Shown here piece after piece: positions 7,744 to 15,455 of a stretch of 27,743 bases of DNA. Each line of letters opens with the position of its first letter. Positions within the stretch are counted from its first letter, which is position 1. Position numbers and translations under genes: made by a program. The stretch covers positions 1 to 27,743 of the forward strand of contig JAZLDV010000123.1 of the NCBI GenBank assembly GCA_045614925.1, given 5' to 3'. Below the pieces are notes generated by a model. It worked only from the letters and a program-made list of their open reading frames with translations, did no database searches and was not told the origin of the DNA. Source of the DNA: JAZLDV01 sp045614925 (GTDB taxonomy: Bacteria; Bacillota_I; Bacilli_A; Erysipelotrichales; Coprobacillaceae).

Positions 7744-9141
7744 CTATTTCTCCTTGTTTCTTCTTTCATATTCTTTATTTCTTACTTCTTCTAATACTTT
7801 ACTATAACCTTCTTTATTTACTTGTTTAGCTCTAGCTATAGCCATTGCATCTTTTTCAACATTTTTAGTAATTGTTGAACCAGCTGCAATATAAGCATTA
7901 TCTTCAATAATAACAGGTGCAACTAAATTTGCATTGCATCCAACAAATACATTATTCCCAATTTGAGTTAATGATTTGTTTTTCCCATCATAATTAGAAG
8001 TAATTGTCCCACAACCTAAATTCACATTTTCTCCTACAATAGCATCCCCTACATAAGTTAAATGCGAAGCTTTGCTGCCTTTACCAAAAACAGCTTTTTT
8101 CATTTCTACGAAATTTCCTAAGTGAGCATTCTCTTGTATATGGCAATTTGTTCTAAGTCTTGCATATGGTCCAATATCTGCACCATTTTCTACAATTGAA
8201 TCACTAATCACAGAGAACTTAATTTCAACATTATCTTTAACAACAACATTATTGAATTCACAATAAGGTCCTATATGACAATGTTCTCCAATAACAGTAT
8301 TTCCTTTAATAATACAACCAGGTTCAATTGTTGTATTACTTCCAATCACAACATCTCTACCAATATAAGTATGACTTGGATCAATAATATTAACACCATT
8401 TAATAAATGTTCTCTATTTACTCTATCTCTTAAGATTTGAGTTGCTTCTGCTAAAGCAACGCGGTCATTAATACCACCTACTTCATCAAAATCATCAATC
8501 TTATATGCATCTACTTTTAAACCTTCCTCATTCATAATACCAATAACATCAGTTAAATAATATTCATTTTGAGCATTCTGATTTGTAATCTTTGATAAAG
8601 CATTAAATAACGCAATATTATCAAAGCAATACTCACCAGTATTCATTTCAGTAATATGCATTTGCGACTCTTTTAAATCTTTATATTCAGTAATACCAGT
8701 CACTTGACCATTTTCTTTAATAATTCTACCATAATGAGTCGATACATCACAATCAGCACTCATAACTGTTGCATAATTGTTATGTTCTTTATGATATTCA
8801 ATGAAACCTTTTAATGTTTCCTTTCTAATTAAAGGGGCATCACCGCATAATACTAAAGTCATTCCTGCTTGTCCATCTAATACATCTTTTGCTTGTATAA
8901 CGGCATGTCCAGTTCCTAGCTGCTCATACTGATAAACAAATGTTACACCATCTACGATCTGTTCCACATGTTCAGCACCATGACCAACAATCACGATAAT
9001 TTCATCTACACCTAAACCCTTTAATTCATCAACAACATGATTAATCATAGGTTTGTACAAAACTTCATGTACAACCTTAGGCATATCAGATTTCATACGA
9101 GTTCCTTTACCTGCTGCTAATACAACTGCATTAATTTTCAT
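7744..9141 (-). CDS. glmU: bifunctional GlmU (UDP-GlcNAc synthesis)
   Basis: GlmU acetylates glucosamine 1-phosphate and then uridylates it, giving UDP-N-acetylglucosamine for peptidoglycan and teichoic acids. The N-terminal pyrophosphorylase domain begins with LAAGKGTRMKS (8-18). The C-terminal half (about 250-465) is a left-handed beta-helix of hexapeptide repeats, including VGDAIVGENVNLGCGT and a terminal IARAKQ. The size is 465 residues from ATG 9141, matching the family. A GTG nine bases upstream is in frame but forms part of the Shine-Dalgarno AGGGAGTG, so the ATG is preferred. In Bacillus spoVG lies just upstream; here ispE with its own terminator does. An extended -10 at 9165-9173 probably drives glmU-prs. 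Confidence 0.96.
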   Translation of the reverse strand: MKINAVVLAAGKGTRMKSDMPKVVHEVLYKPMINHVVDELKGLGVDEIIVIVGHGAEHVEQIVDGVTFVYQYEQLGTGHAVIQAKDVLDGQAGMTLVLCGDAPLIRKETLKGFIEYHKEHNNYATVMSADCDVSTHYGRIIKENGQVTGITEYKDLKESQMHITEMNTGEYCFDNIALFNALSKITNQNAQNEYYLTDVIGIMNEEGLKVDAYKIDDFDEVGGINDRVALAEATQILRDRVNREHLLNGVNIIDPSHTYIGRDVVIGSNTTIEPGCIIKGNTVIGEHCHIGPYCEFNNVVVKDNVEIKFSVISDSIVENGADIGPYARLRTNCHIQENAHLGNFVEMKKAVFGKGSKASHLTYVGDAIVGENVNLGCGTITSNYDGKNKSLTQIGNNVFVGCNANLVAPVIIEDNAYIAAGSTITKNVEKDAMAIARAKQVNKEGYSKVLEEVRNKEYERRNKEK

Positions 9142-9164
9142 ATGAATCACTCCCTAACGCCCTT

Positions 9165-9173
9165 ATCATAACA
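9165..9173 (-). promoter_or_regulatory. candidate extended -10 promoter of glmU-prs
   Basis: On the minus strand TGtTATGAT lies between the ispE terminator and the glmU ribosome-binding site. There is no clear -35 because the upstream stretch is a T-run. Confidence 0.4.
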
Positions 9174-9181
9174 AAAAAACA

Positions 9182-9213
9182 ACCAAAAAAAAAGAGTAAA
9201 CTCAAATACTCTC
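9182..9213 (-). terminator. terminator after ispE
   Basis: GAGTA and TACTC (within 9194-9211) form a short hairpin, followed on the minus strand by nine T. It separates the rsmA-yabG-ispE transcript from glmU-prs. Confidence 0.65.
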
Positions 9214-9233
9214 CTTTTTTCCAATAAAAAATT

Positions 9234-10079
9234 CTATTTATTCAATATTTCAGTCATTCTTACAAATGGATATTTATATTTAAAATGATGATATGCTCTT
9301 TTTAGCACATTTTCATCACGAGTCATACCAAATACACAAGATCCACTTCCTGACATTAAAGCGCCATCCAATCCTAAAGATAACATCTCATCTTTAATCT
9401 TTTGAATATCTTCAACCATATCAATAGAAGGAGCTTCTAAAGTATTAGCTAAGCAATCTACAACACTATCATAATCATTATCTTCAATTGCTTTTTTCAT
9501 ACTTAATATATCCGGATGAACAGCCGTATTTAAATCTAACATACCAAAAGACTTCTTAGTAGAAACACCTTTTTTAGGTTTAACTAATAATAAATGACAA
9601 TTAAAATCATGATCAATAAAATCTAATTTTTCACCAATCCCTCTTACTAATGCCATCTTCTCATAAACACAAAAAGGAATATCAGCTCCTACTTCTTTTC
9701 CAATACTTGCTAGAGTTTCTAAAGATAAATTCAAGTTAAACATTTCATTCATTGCTCTTAAAACTGCAGCACCATCTGCACTTCCACCAGCTAAACCAGC
9801 TTGTGTTGGAATATGCTTAAAAATATGAATTTTAACACCTTTATTAATATTATATCTTTCAATTAATATTTGTGCGACTTTATACATAATATTACGTTCA
9901 TCAGTAGGCATTCTTGTATTATTTGATGTAATTTCAATTCCCTCATCAATAGGATCAATATAAATTAAATCATGTAATCCTATTGGTGCCATAATCATAT
10001 CTAATTCATGATATCCATCTTCTCTTCTACTTACAACATCTAATGCAAGATTCACTTTTGCATAAGCTTTTACTTTCAT
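9234..10079 (-). CDS. ispE: 4-diphosphocytidyl-2-C-methyl-D-erythritol kinase IspE
   Basis: IspE phosphorylates CDP-methylerythritol in the non-mevalonate (MEP) route to isoprenoids. This 281-residue GHMP kinase shows the substrate-binding AKVNLAL at 7-13, the ATP-loop PTQAGLAGGSADGAA at 91-105, the conserved GADIPF at 131-136 and the third GHMP motif MSGSGSCVFG near 240-249. The start lies 2 bp after the yabG stop, with its ribosome-binding site (GGAAGG) inside the yabG coding end. It is the last gene of rsmA-yabG-ispE. In Bacillus veg and sspF sit between yabG and ispE; both are missing here. Confidence 0.96.
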   Translation of the reverse strand: MKVKAYAKVNLALDVVSRREDGYHELDMIMAPIGLHDLIYIDPIDEGIEITSNNTRMPTDERNIMYKVAQILIERYNINKGVKIHIFKHIPTQAGLAGGSADGAAVLRAMNEMFNLNLSLETLASIGKEVGADIPFCVYEKMALVRGIGEKLDFIDHDFNCHLLLVKPKKGVSTKKSFGMLDLNTAVHPDILSMKKAIEDNDYDSVVDCLANTLEAPSIDMVEDIQKIKDEMLSLGLDGALMSGSGSCVFGMTRDENVLKRAYHHFKYKYPFVRMTEILNK

Positions 10080-10081
10080 AC

Positions 10082-10831
10082 TTACCTTCCTTTCATTGGA
10101 TAAATCTTTCTTGCTACTCCTTTAGTATCAATACCACCCATACCATCATCCTTATGTGAAGTCTTTAATATAATATTTTCAATATCACAATAATTTCTCA
10201 CACTTTCACTTGCAACCTGACTTGCTATAAAAACAGGATCTAAAGCATGAATATTCATTCTTTTAGGACTTGAAGCAAAATTCGCTCCACTTGCTAAAAG
10301 CATCTCATAATAAGACTGACAAGCCCCTGCAATAATAATCAGTTCATCCTTATCACTCTGATAATGTCTAGCATTCTTAATTGTGTGTATATAATCATAA
10401 GAATGAAGATAATTATCTAAAATCTTTGGATCTTTATCTTTTCTTAATGCATCATGTCCTGTAATTACAAGAATATGAGGTTTATGAAGCTGAAGAAGTG
10501 AAACAACCTTATCTTTCATCTCACTTTCTTTTATATAATAACAATCACTTCTAATCCCCAATTCTTTATATTTTTCTTTACACATCTTAAGATAATCTCT
10601 ATCCCCATCCAAATGTAAAACTTTACCTTTTAATAAAGATTTATTATCAAGATGAAAATACACATCATCTTTTAACTGTATATCACTTAATTCCAGATCA
10701 TCTTTAACACTATCTGCAACTAATCTTAACTCAACTCCTCTTAAATAATAAATATCACTTTGAATATCTACTATTTCAAAAAGAATATCTCTGTTATATT
10801 TCTTTCTAACAACATAATCACCAATATTCAT
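10082..10831 (-). CDS. yabG: YabG-type sporulation-specific protease
   Basis: YabG is a mother-cell protease that trims spore coat and SASP-related proteins in Bacillus and Clostridium. The 249-residue product begins MNIGDYVVRKKYNRDILF, the N-terminal signature of the family. It continues with LVLHLDGD-like VLHLDGDRDYL (about 71-81), a VITGHDALRK block and SYDYIHTIKNARHY, followed by IIIAGACQSYYEMLLASGANFASSP. These conserved His- and Cys-containing blocks are those of YabG. It is shorter than the B. subtilis protein (290). ATG at 10831 (GGTGG upstream) is chosen over an in-frame TTG one codon earlier. It stands between rsmA and ispE, as in Bacillus. Its presence argues that the host can sporulate. 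Confidence 0.87.
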   Translation of the reverse strand: MNIGDYVVRKKYNRDILFEIVDIQSDIYYLRGVELRLVADSVKDDLELSDIQLKDDVYFHLDNKSLLKGKVLHLDGDRDYLKMCKEKYKELGIRSDCYYIKESEMKDKVVSLLQLHKPHILVITGHDALRKDKDPKILDNYLHSYDYIHTIKNARHYQSDKDELIIIAGACQSYYEMLLASGANFASSPKRMNIHALDPVFIASQVASESVRNYCDIENIILKTSHKDDGMGGIDTKGVARKIYPMKGR

Positions 10832-10856
10832 CAAACCACCATAATATTATATGGTC

Positions 10857-11672
10857 TTATAAATATTTTGTGATTTCTATATAATCTTCTATACTTAACT
10901 GTTCTGCTCTTGCTTTCTCACTAATATGACACTTATCTAAAATATCTTTAGTCTCATCTTTAAATAAAGACTTTAAATTATTGTAAATTGTCTTCCTTTT
11001 TTGAACAAACGCCTGTTTTAATACTTTAGATAACTTTTCATTATATTCTTTAGTTTTATATATAGATATAATTGCACTATCTACATGAGGTGCAGGATCA
11101 AACACATTTCTAGATACATTCATATCATATTGAATAGTTCCTATACTTTCTATCATAAAAGTTAAAGGACTATGATAATTTTTATCAGTTAATTTTAATG
11201 CGACTTCTTTTTGCACCATTGAATGAATACTATGTAAAGACGCATTAGAAGTAATAATATGTTCAATAATATCAGAAGTAATATAATAAGGAAGATTAGC
11301 AACAATACATACCTTCTCATATGTCTTCTTTAATTCTTCTACTACATTATATAAATCAACAGTTAAAAAATCCTGAAACACTATCTCAACATTATCAAAC
11401 TCACCTAATGATTCATTTAATAAATCTTTTAATCTTTCATCAATCTCAAAACATAAAACATGTCCTGCTTTATAAGCTAACTGTTCACTTAATGCCCCAA
11501 GTCCTGGACCAATCTCTATAACACAAGTATTTTTATCTACTGGTGTTGTATCTACAATCTTTTTAATTGTATTTAAATCGATTAAGAAGTTTTGACCAAA
11601 CTTCTTTGTCGCTGACATTCCATATTTATCTAACAAATACATTGTATTTGATTTCTTCGCTATATCTTTCAT
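10857..11672 (-). CDS. rsmA: 16S rRNA dimethyladenosine transferase RsmA (KsgA)
   Basis: RsmA dimethylates two adjacent adenosines (1518 and 1519) near the 3' end of 16S rRNA, a late step of 30S assembly. The 271-residue protein carries FGQNFL at 25-30, the SAM motif EIGPGLG at 53-59, the acidic FEID at 75-78 and the catalytic NLPYYIT at 126-132. The C-terminal helical domain with FVQKRKTIYNNLKS is typical. Start ATG at 11672 with GGTGAT upstream is preferred over an in-frame GTG three codons earlier that has no ribosome-binding site. It leads the rsmA-yabG-ispE operon from a consensus promoter at 11690-11718. RnmV, its usual upstream neighbour, is displaced by 3.8 kb. Confidence 0.96.
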   Translation of the reverse strand: MKDIAKKSNTMYLLDKYGMSATKKFGQNFLIDLNTIKKIVDTTPVDKNTCVIEIGPGLGALSEQLAYKAGHVLCFEIDERLKDLLNESLGEFDNVEIVFQDFLTVDLYNVVEELKKTYEKVCIVANLPYYITSDIIEHIITSNASLHSIHSMVQKEVALKLTDKNYHSPLTFMIESIGTIQYDMNVSRNVFDPAPHVDSAIISIYKTKEYNEKLSKVLKQAFVQKRKTIYNNLKSLFKDETKDILDKCHISEKARAEQLSIEDYIEITKYL

Positions 11673-11689
11673 TTCTATCACCTATATTT

Positions 11690-11718
11690 AGTATATAATA
11701 TTCATTTTTTCATGTCAA
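11690..11718 (-). promoter_or_regulatory. promoter of rsmA-yabG-ispE
   Basis: The minus-strand -35 is TTGACA (11713-11718), the spacer 17 nt and the -10 TATACT (11690-11695). The T-tail of the preceding terminator abuts the -35. Confidence 0.8.
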
Positions 11719-11745
11719 AATAAAAGGGCAATCCTAAAATTGCCC
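11719..11745 (-). terminator. terminator after the 125-residue membrane protein gene
   Basis: GGGCAAT (11726-11732) and ATTGCCC (11739-11745) form a 7-bp stem with a 6-nt loop. The minus-strand RNA continues TTTTATTTT. Its tail runs straight into the rsmA promoter. Confidence 0.8.
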
Positions 11746-11751
11746 AATATA

Positions 11752-12129
11752 TTATTCTATTCTATCTTGTTTCTTTTTTTCAATCATCATCAATAATGAA
11801 ACTGCAATAACTACTAGAATAATAAATATTATAGATTGATATGGTATTTTTGTATAATCTAATATATCAGTAACAATCACAACTCCAACTATAACTACTG
11901 ATGATAACTTATTCTCATTTCTTAAAAAATAAGCCAATAGACATATCGCAATGACCTCTACAAATATATTCACTTCTTTACTGTAAGGTTCTAATAATGG
12001 AAATATAGTTATAATTATATCTGTTATCAGCCAATCAAATATTAATACTAAAAACCAATAATTATTTTTAATATAATTTTTTATATCATTTAAAAATCTT
12101 TTAAATCCTTCTACATTATATCCTTCCAT
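11752..12129 (-). CDS. small membrane protein of unknown function
   Basis: I do not recognise this 125-residue protein. After an amphipathic N-terminus (about 1-22, rich in Lys and Asn) it shows three to four hydrophobic segments at roughly 23-45, 52-70, 77-90 and 98-117. The C-terminus is charged (EKKKQDRIE), which suggests an integral membrane protein. The segments resemble small phosphate-starvation-inducible PsiE-like proteins only in general layout, so I assign no function. It has a clear ribosome-binding site (AAGGAGTG) and a strong terminator. No promoter is visible in the 65 bases separating it from the 135-residue gene upstream, so the two are probably co-transcribed. Confidence 0.65.
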   Translation of the reverse strand: MEGYNVEGFKRFLNDIKNYIKNNYWFLVLIFDWLITDIIITIFPLLEPYSKEVNIFVEVIAICLLAYFLRNENKLSSVVIVGVVIVTDILDYTKIPYQSIIFIILVVIAVSLLMMIEKKKQDRIE

Positions 12130-12194
12130 AATTTCACACTCCTTTTTATAAATATACTTTTTTATTATTCAGTTGAGCATAAAACATCTTACAA

Positions 12195-12602
12195 TTATTG
12201 TGATCCTAATAATTTATCAATATATTCATATGCAGTCTTCTCTTTTGCAATATAATATGTATCATTCAATGAAATATATTCACCTAATAAATTGATATAA
12301 AATACTTTATTGATACCTCCCATATAAACACTAATGCCATCACCTTCAGGAACTGCATCTTTTTTAAGGTCTATTGTATCAACTACTTTTAAAGAATTAA
12401 GGTATGAAATAAATTCTTTAGTTTCTTCATCACTTAATGTCATTTCTCTATATGGAGGTCTATCTTCAATAACTTTAACAAGTAATATCTCTTTACTATT
12501 AATTATATGAAATGGATAATTTTTATGATTAATAAAGATACTCACACAAATAACTATCACAACAAATACTACAATAGCTATAATACCTTTTTTTGACTTC
12601 AT
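12195..12602 (-). CDS. membrane-anchored extracytoplasmic protein, unknown function
   Basis: This 135-residue protein has a positive N-terminus (MKSKKG), one long hydrophobic helix at about 6-24 without a lipobox, and an outward domain of about 110 residues. That domain contains ILLVKVIEDRPP, LSDEETKEFISYLNSLKVV and ISLNDTYYIAKEKTAYEYIDKLL. Small YdeI/DUF-type single-helix proteins of gut Firmicutes look like this, but I cannot name a family. A strong ribosome-binding site (AAGGAGGGG) precedes the ATG. The promoter lies 130 bases upstream, leaving a leader with a perfect palindrome (12691-12709). Confidence 0.65.
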   Translation of the reverse strand: MKSKKGIIAIVVFVVIVICVSIFINHKNYPFHIINSKEILLVKVIEDRPPYREMTLSDEETKEFISYLNSLKVVDTIDLKKDAVPEGDGISVYMGGINKVFYINLLGEYISLNDTYYIAKEKTAYEYIDKLLGSQ

Positions 12603-12690
12603 ATAATTCCCCTCCTTAACATTTCATATTTCTAAAATAATATTCTTAATAATACATATTATTTTTCTTTCCTTTAAATACAACGCTATA

Positions 12691-12709
12691 TTAAAAGATT
12701 ATCTTTTAA
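12691..12709. repeat. 19-bp palindrome in an untranslated leader
   Basis: TTAAAAGAT-t-ATCTTTTAA has 9-bp perfect arms around one central base. It lies about 25 bases downstream of a good promoter and 90 bases before the 135-residue gene. It could be a repressor-binding site or an RNA hairpin; an AT-rich chance palindrome is not excluded. Confidence 0.4.
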
Positions 12710-12732
12710 AAACACCTTTTAGTTACACTTAC

Positions 12733-12761
12733 ATTATACCATATGAATACTTCTTTTACAA
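12733..12761 (-). promoter_or_regulatory. promoter of the two small membrane-protein genes
   Basis: The minus-strand -35 is TTGTAA (12756-12761), the spacer 17 nt and the -10 a perfect TATAAT (12733-12738). Confidence 0.75.
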
Positions 12762-12779
12762 AAAAATTACATAAAAAAA

Positions 12780-12819
12780 TATCAAAAAAAAAGATGTGAT
12801 TCAATAAATCACATCTTCA
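12780..12819 (-). terminator. terminator after the ABC transporter operon
   Basis: AAGATGTGATT (12791-12801) and AATCACATCTT (12807-12817) form an 11-bp perfect stem with a 5-nt loop. A run of nine T follows on the minus strand. Confidence 0.88.
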
Positions 12820-12824
12820 TATTT

Positions 12825-13565
12825 TTATGCTTTTTCACTTAAATAACGACTTAAGAATTCTTTTGTTCTATCTTCTTTAGGATTTTCAAAGATATCTTGA
12901 GGTGTCCCTTGTTCAGCAATAACACCTTTATCCATAAATACAACTCTTGTTGATACATCTCTAGCAAAAGCCATCTCATGTGTAACAACAATCATTGTTA
13001 ATCCTTCTTTAGCTAATTCTTTCATTACATCTAAGATTCCACCAACCATTTCAGGGTCTAATGCTGAAGTTGGTTCATCGAATAATAGAACTTCAGGATT
13101 CATACATAATGCTCTTGCAATCGCAACACGTTGTTTTTGACCACCTGATAATTGTGTACTTCCTGCATTTGCAAATTGTAACATACCTACTTTTTCTAAA
13201 TATTTTAAAGCAGTCTGTTTTGCTTCTTCTTTATTTTTCTTTAATACTTTGATTTGTCCAATCATACAGTTTTCTAAAACTGTTAAGTTATTAAATAAGT
13301 TAAAACTTTGAAATACCATTCCTACTTTAGATCTATATTGATTAATATCTAAACCTTTTAAGATATCTTTACCATGGAATAATATATGTCCATCATCCAT
13401 TCTTTCTAATAAGTTAATACATCTAAGTAAAGTTGATTTACCACTACCACTTGATCCAATAATAGTTACAACTTCACCTTTTTCAATATTAAAATCAATA
13501 TCATTTAATACTTTAAGATTATTAAATTGTTTTTTTAAATGCTGTACTTGAATAATTGGTTCCAT
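12825..13565 (-). CDS. amino-acid ABC transporter, ATP-binding protein
   Basis: This 246-residue ATPase is of the polar amino-acid uptake type (GlnQ/HisP). All motifs are intact: Walker A GSSGSGKS at 37-44, Q-loop glutamine Q86, signature LSGGQ at 139-143, Walker B VLLFDEP at 159-165 and switch histidine H196 in VVTHE. It powers the permease encoded just upstream (8-bp gap, ribosome-binding site AGGAG). It is the last gene of the binding protein-permease-ATPase operon that follows the lysine riboswitch, so lysine is the likely substrate. That specificity is inferred from the riboswitch, not from the ATPase itself. Confidence 0.93.
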   Translation of the reverse strand: MEPIIQVQHLKKQFNNLKVLNDIDFNIEKGEVVTIIGSSGSGKSTLLRCINLLERMDDGHILFHGKDILKGLDINQYRSKVGMVFQSFNLFNNLTVLENCMIGQIKVLKKNKEEAKQTALKYLEKVGMLQFANAGSTQLSGGQKQRVAIARALCMNPEVLLFDEPTSALDPEMVGGILDVMKELAKEGLTMIVVTHEMAFARDVSTRVVFMDKGVIAEQGTPQDIFENPKEDRTKEFLSRYLSEKA

Positions 13566-13573
13566 ATAATCTC

Positions 13574-14299
13574 CTAACTACAATAATCCATACCACTTGT
13601 ATTTGTAGTACCCATTTTCTTTTCAATATAATTTAAAACATAAGTAGAAATAGTTGTTAATACTAAATAAATAATCATAGAAATAAAGAATGTTTCGATA
13701 AATCTATAGTTAGATCCTGCAATAGATGTAGTCTGGAAATAAATTTCTGTAACACCAATACAATTTAACATAGAACTGTCTTTAATATTAACAATTAACT
13801 GATTTCCAATTGATGGAAAACTGTTTTTAATAGCTTGTGGGAAAATAATTGATAATAACGTTTGTGAAGTTGTCATACCAATACTTTTCGCTGCTTCAGT
13901 TTGTCCTTTATCAACAGATTGAACACCTGAACGAATAATTTCAGCCATATAAGCCCCTGTATTAACAGAGATAATAACTAAACCTGCAGTAATCTGATTC
14001 CATCCTAATACTGGTAATAATAAGTTATATAAGAATACTGCCTGAATTAACATTGGTGTTCCTCTGAATACCCAAATATATAATCCTGTAATCCATTGTC
14101 CTAATTTTTTAATTACTTTTATAATAACTGGATCATATTCATTGATTTCAATCGCTCTAATACCACCTACGAATAAACCAATCACTAAACCTGCAACTGT
14201 CCCTACAACTGCAAATAATAAAGTTGTCTGTATACCATATTTAAACATTGGTATATTTCTTTGAAATATTTCCCATGCTTTTACAAAATCTATACTCAT
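13574..14299 (-). CDS. amino-acid ABC transporter, permease
   Basis: This 241-residue inner-membrane subunit belongs to the HisM/GlnP family. It has about five hydrophobic segments (around 23-47, 83-98, 102-120, 165-180 and 205-225). The family motif RGTPMLIQ lies at 79-86 and the cytoplasmic EAA-like loop GQTEAAKSIGMT at 132-143 contacts the ATPase. Typical members of this size work as homodimers, and no second permease gene is present here. The start is 4 bp after the binding-protein stop, which indicates translational coupling. The tail NTSGMDYCS is unusual but short. Confidence 0.92.
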   Translation of the reverse strand: MSIDFVKAWEIFQRNIPMFKYGIQTTLLFAVVGTVAGLVIGLFVGGIRAIEINEYDPVIIKVIKKLGQWITGLYIWVFRGTPMLIQAVFLYNLLLPVLGWNQITAGLVIISVNTGAYMAEIIRSGVQSVDKGQTEAAKSIGMTTSQTLLSIIFPQAIKNSFPSIGNQLIVNIKDSSMLNCIGVTEIYFQTTSIAGSNYRFIETFFISMIIYLVLTTISTYVLNYIEKKMGTTNTSGMDYCS

Positions 14300-14303
14300 C
14301 CTT

Positions 14304-15125
14304 TTATTCCTCTACTGGCTGATTTAATACAGCTTCTGACATTAAATTATTTCTTTCATCTTCACTAATTTTATCTAAAGCTGCTTGAACTGCATTAAAG
14401 AAATCAGTTCCTCTTGTACCTTCTTTTAATCCAATAGATACTGTTGTATCAGCTTCAAATCCTTTACCTTCATCAAATTTAACAACTGTTAAATCTTTAT
14501 TTGCTGCTAAAACACCTTCAGCTACAGCCATTTCAGCTGTAATACCATCTACTGTTCCTTGTTGTAAAGCAACAACCATTTCTGGATAAGTTGCTTTAGG
14601 AGTTACGTGATTTACACCTTCAATTTGATCAATAACGTCATCATAACTTGTTCCTTTTTGACCAACTACATTTTTACCTGCAAATTGTTGAATATCAGTA
14701 AATGATGCTTCAGCACTATCTTTACGAACAATCATGATCATTCCTTTACTATCATAATATGGAGTTGTAAAGTCAATTCCTTGTTCTCTATCTTCATTTG
14801 CTGTCATCCCTGCAATAATTGCATCAATATCTCCACTTTGTAATGATAATGGTAAACCATCCCAAGAGATTTTTTTAATTTCTAATTCTAATCCTAATTC
14901 ATCAGCAATTTTTTTAGCAATTTGAACATCATATCCATCTGCAAATCCTGCTGCTCCTAAAGATACAGTTGAATCACTTTCTTCACTTGTTTGCCAGTTA
15001 AATGGAGCATAACCACATTCCATTCCTACTACAAATGTATCTTTTTCTTCATTGTTTGATCCTCCACATCCTACTAATGTGATTGTTAAGGCTAATGCCA
15101 TTAATAATTTTGAAATTCTTCTCAT
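14304..15125 (-). CDS. amino-acid ABC transporter, substrate-binding lipoprotein
   Basis: This 273-residue family-3 solute-binding protein carries a lipoprotein signal (MRRISKLLMALALTITLVGC, Cys at 20), so it is anchored outside the membrane. The bilobal fold shows GYAPFNW and GYDVQIAKKIADELG in lobe 1, then DAIIAGMTANEDREQGIDFTTPY and the hinge MIVRKDS. Lobe 2 has KNVVGQKGTSYD and VALQQGTVDGITAEMAV. The family binds polar or basic amino acids. The riboswitch upstream points to lysine. The leader between riboswitch terminator and ATG is about 35 nt. Confidence 0.93.
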   Translation of the reverse strand: MRRISKLLMALALTITLVGCGGSNNEEKDTFVVGMECGYAPFNWQTSEESDSTVSLGAAGFADGYDVQIAKKIADELGLELEIKKISWDGLPLSLQSGDIDAIIAGMTANEDREQGIDFTTPYYDSKGMIMIVRKDSAEASFTDIQQFAGKNVVGQKGTSYDDVIDQIEGVNHVTPKATYPEMVVALQQGTVDGITAEMAVAEGVLAANKDLTVVKFDEGKGFEADTTVSIGLKEGTRGTDFFNAVQAALDKISEDERNNLMSEAVLNQPVEE

Positions 15126-15162
15126 AATCTTTTTCCCCTTTTCTTTCCTTATCTACAAAATA

Positions 15163-15366
15163 AAAGTCATGCTATTAACATGACTTATCGTTCATATTTA
15201 ATAGCGCCACTTCATAAATGAAGGAGTGTTATAAGTATTTCCTATAACCCCAAGATGCCCTTTGCCAAGGCTCACCTTTCGGCAATGATTACCTTTCATA
15301 CGTTTCATAGTCCGCCAACTCCACGCATTACTCTGACGCATTGCTGCCTCTATACTTTTATCTGCA
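15163..15366 (-). promoter_or_regulatory. lysine riboswitch (L-box) with terminator
   Basis: The minus-strand RNA matches the lysine aptamer block by block, compared from memory with the Thermotoga and B. subtilis lysC examples. It has AGAGGCAGC, then AGAGTAATGCG, TGAAAGG, TTGCCGAAAGG, and CTTGGGG-TTATAGGAAATACTTATAA-CAC. The P5 hairpin TTCAT-tt-ATGAA follows, and a closing CGCTATT pairs with the initial ATAG. A terminator follows: AAGTCATG (15164-15171) pairs with CATGACTT (15179-15186) ahead of TTTTATTTT. Lysine binding would favour termination and switch off the transporter. The segments usually reading ACTGTC and GGAGAG around P5 deviate here (CACTCC and GTGGCG). Confidence 0.85.
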
Positions 15367-15372
15367 TATTTA

Positions 15373-15401
15373 ATGTTACTCTCATACAATTACTATGTCA
15401 A
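15373..15401 (-). promoter_or_regulatory. promoter of the riboswitch-transporter operon
   Basis: The minus-strand -35 is TTGACA (15396-15401), the spacer 17 nt and the -10 TAACAT (15373-15378). Transcription would start at the first bases of the aptamer. Confidence 0.7.
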
Positions 15402-15455
15402 TAATATTTTAATATTCCATAAAAAAATATATTTTCATTTTACATTTTCATAAAA

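Noticed and set aside
15198..15389. 63-codon minus-strand ORF upstream of the amino-acid transporter
   Set aside because: It coincides almost exactly with the lysine aptamer; its conserved bases are explained by RNA structure, and it has no ribosome-binding site.
15163..15401. T-box, glycine or SAM riboswitch
   Set aside because: No T-box GGTGG-type bulge or specifier layout, no glycine tandem aptamer and no S-box GGAGGGA core; the lysine blocks fit in order.
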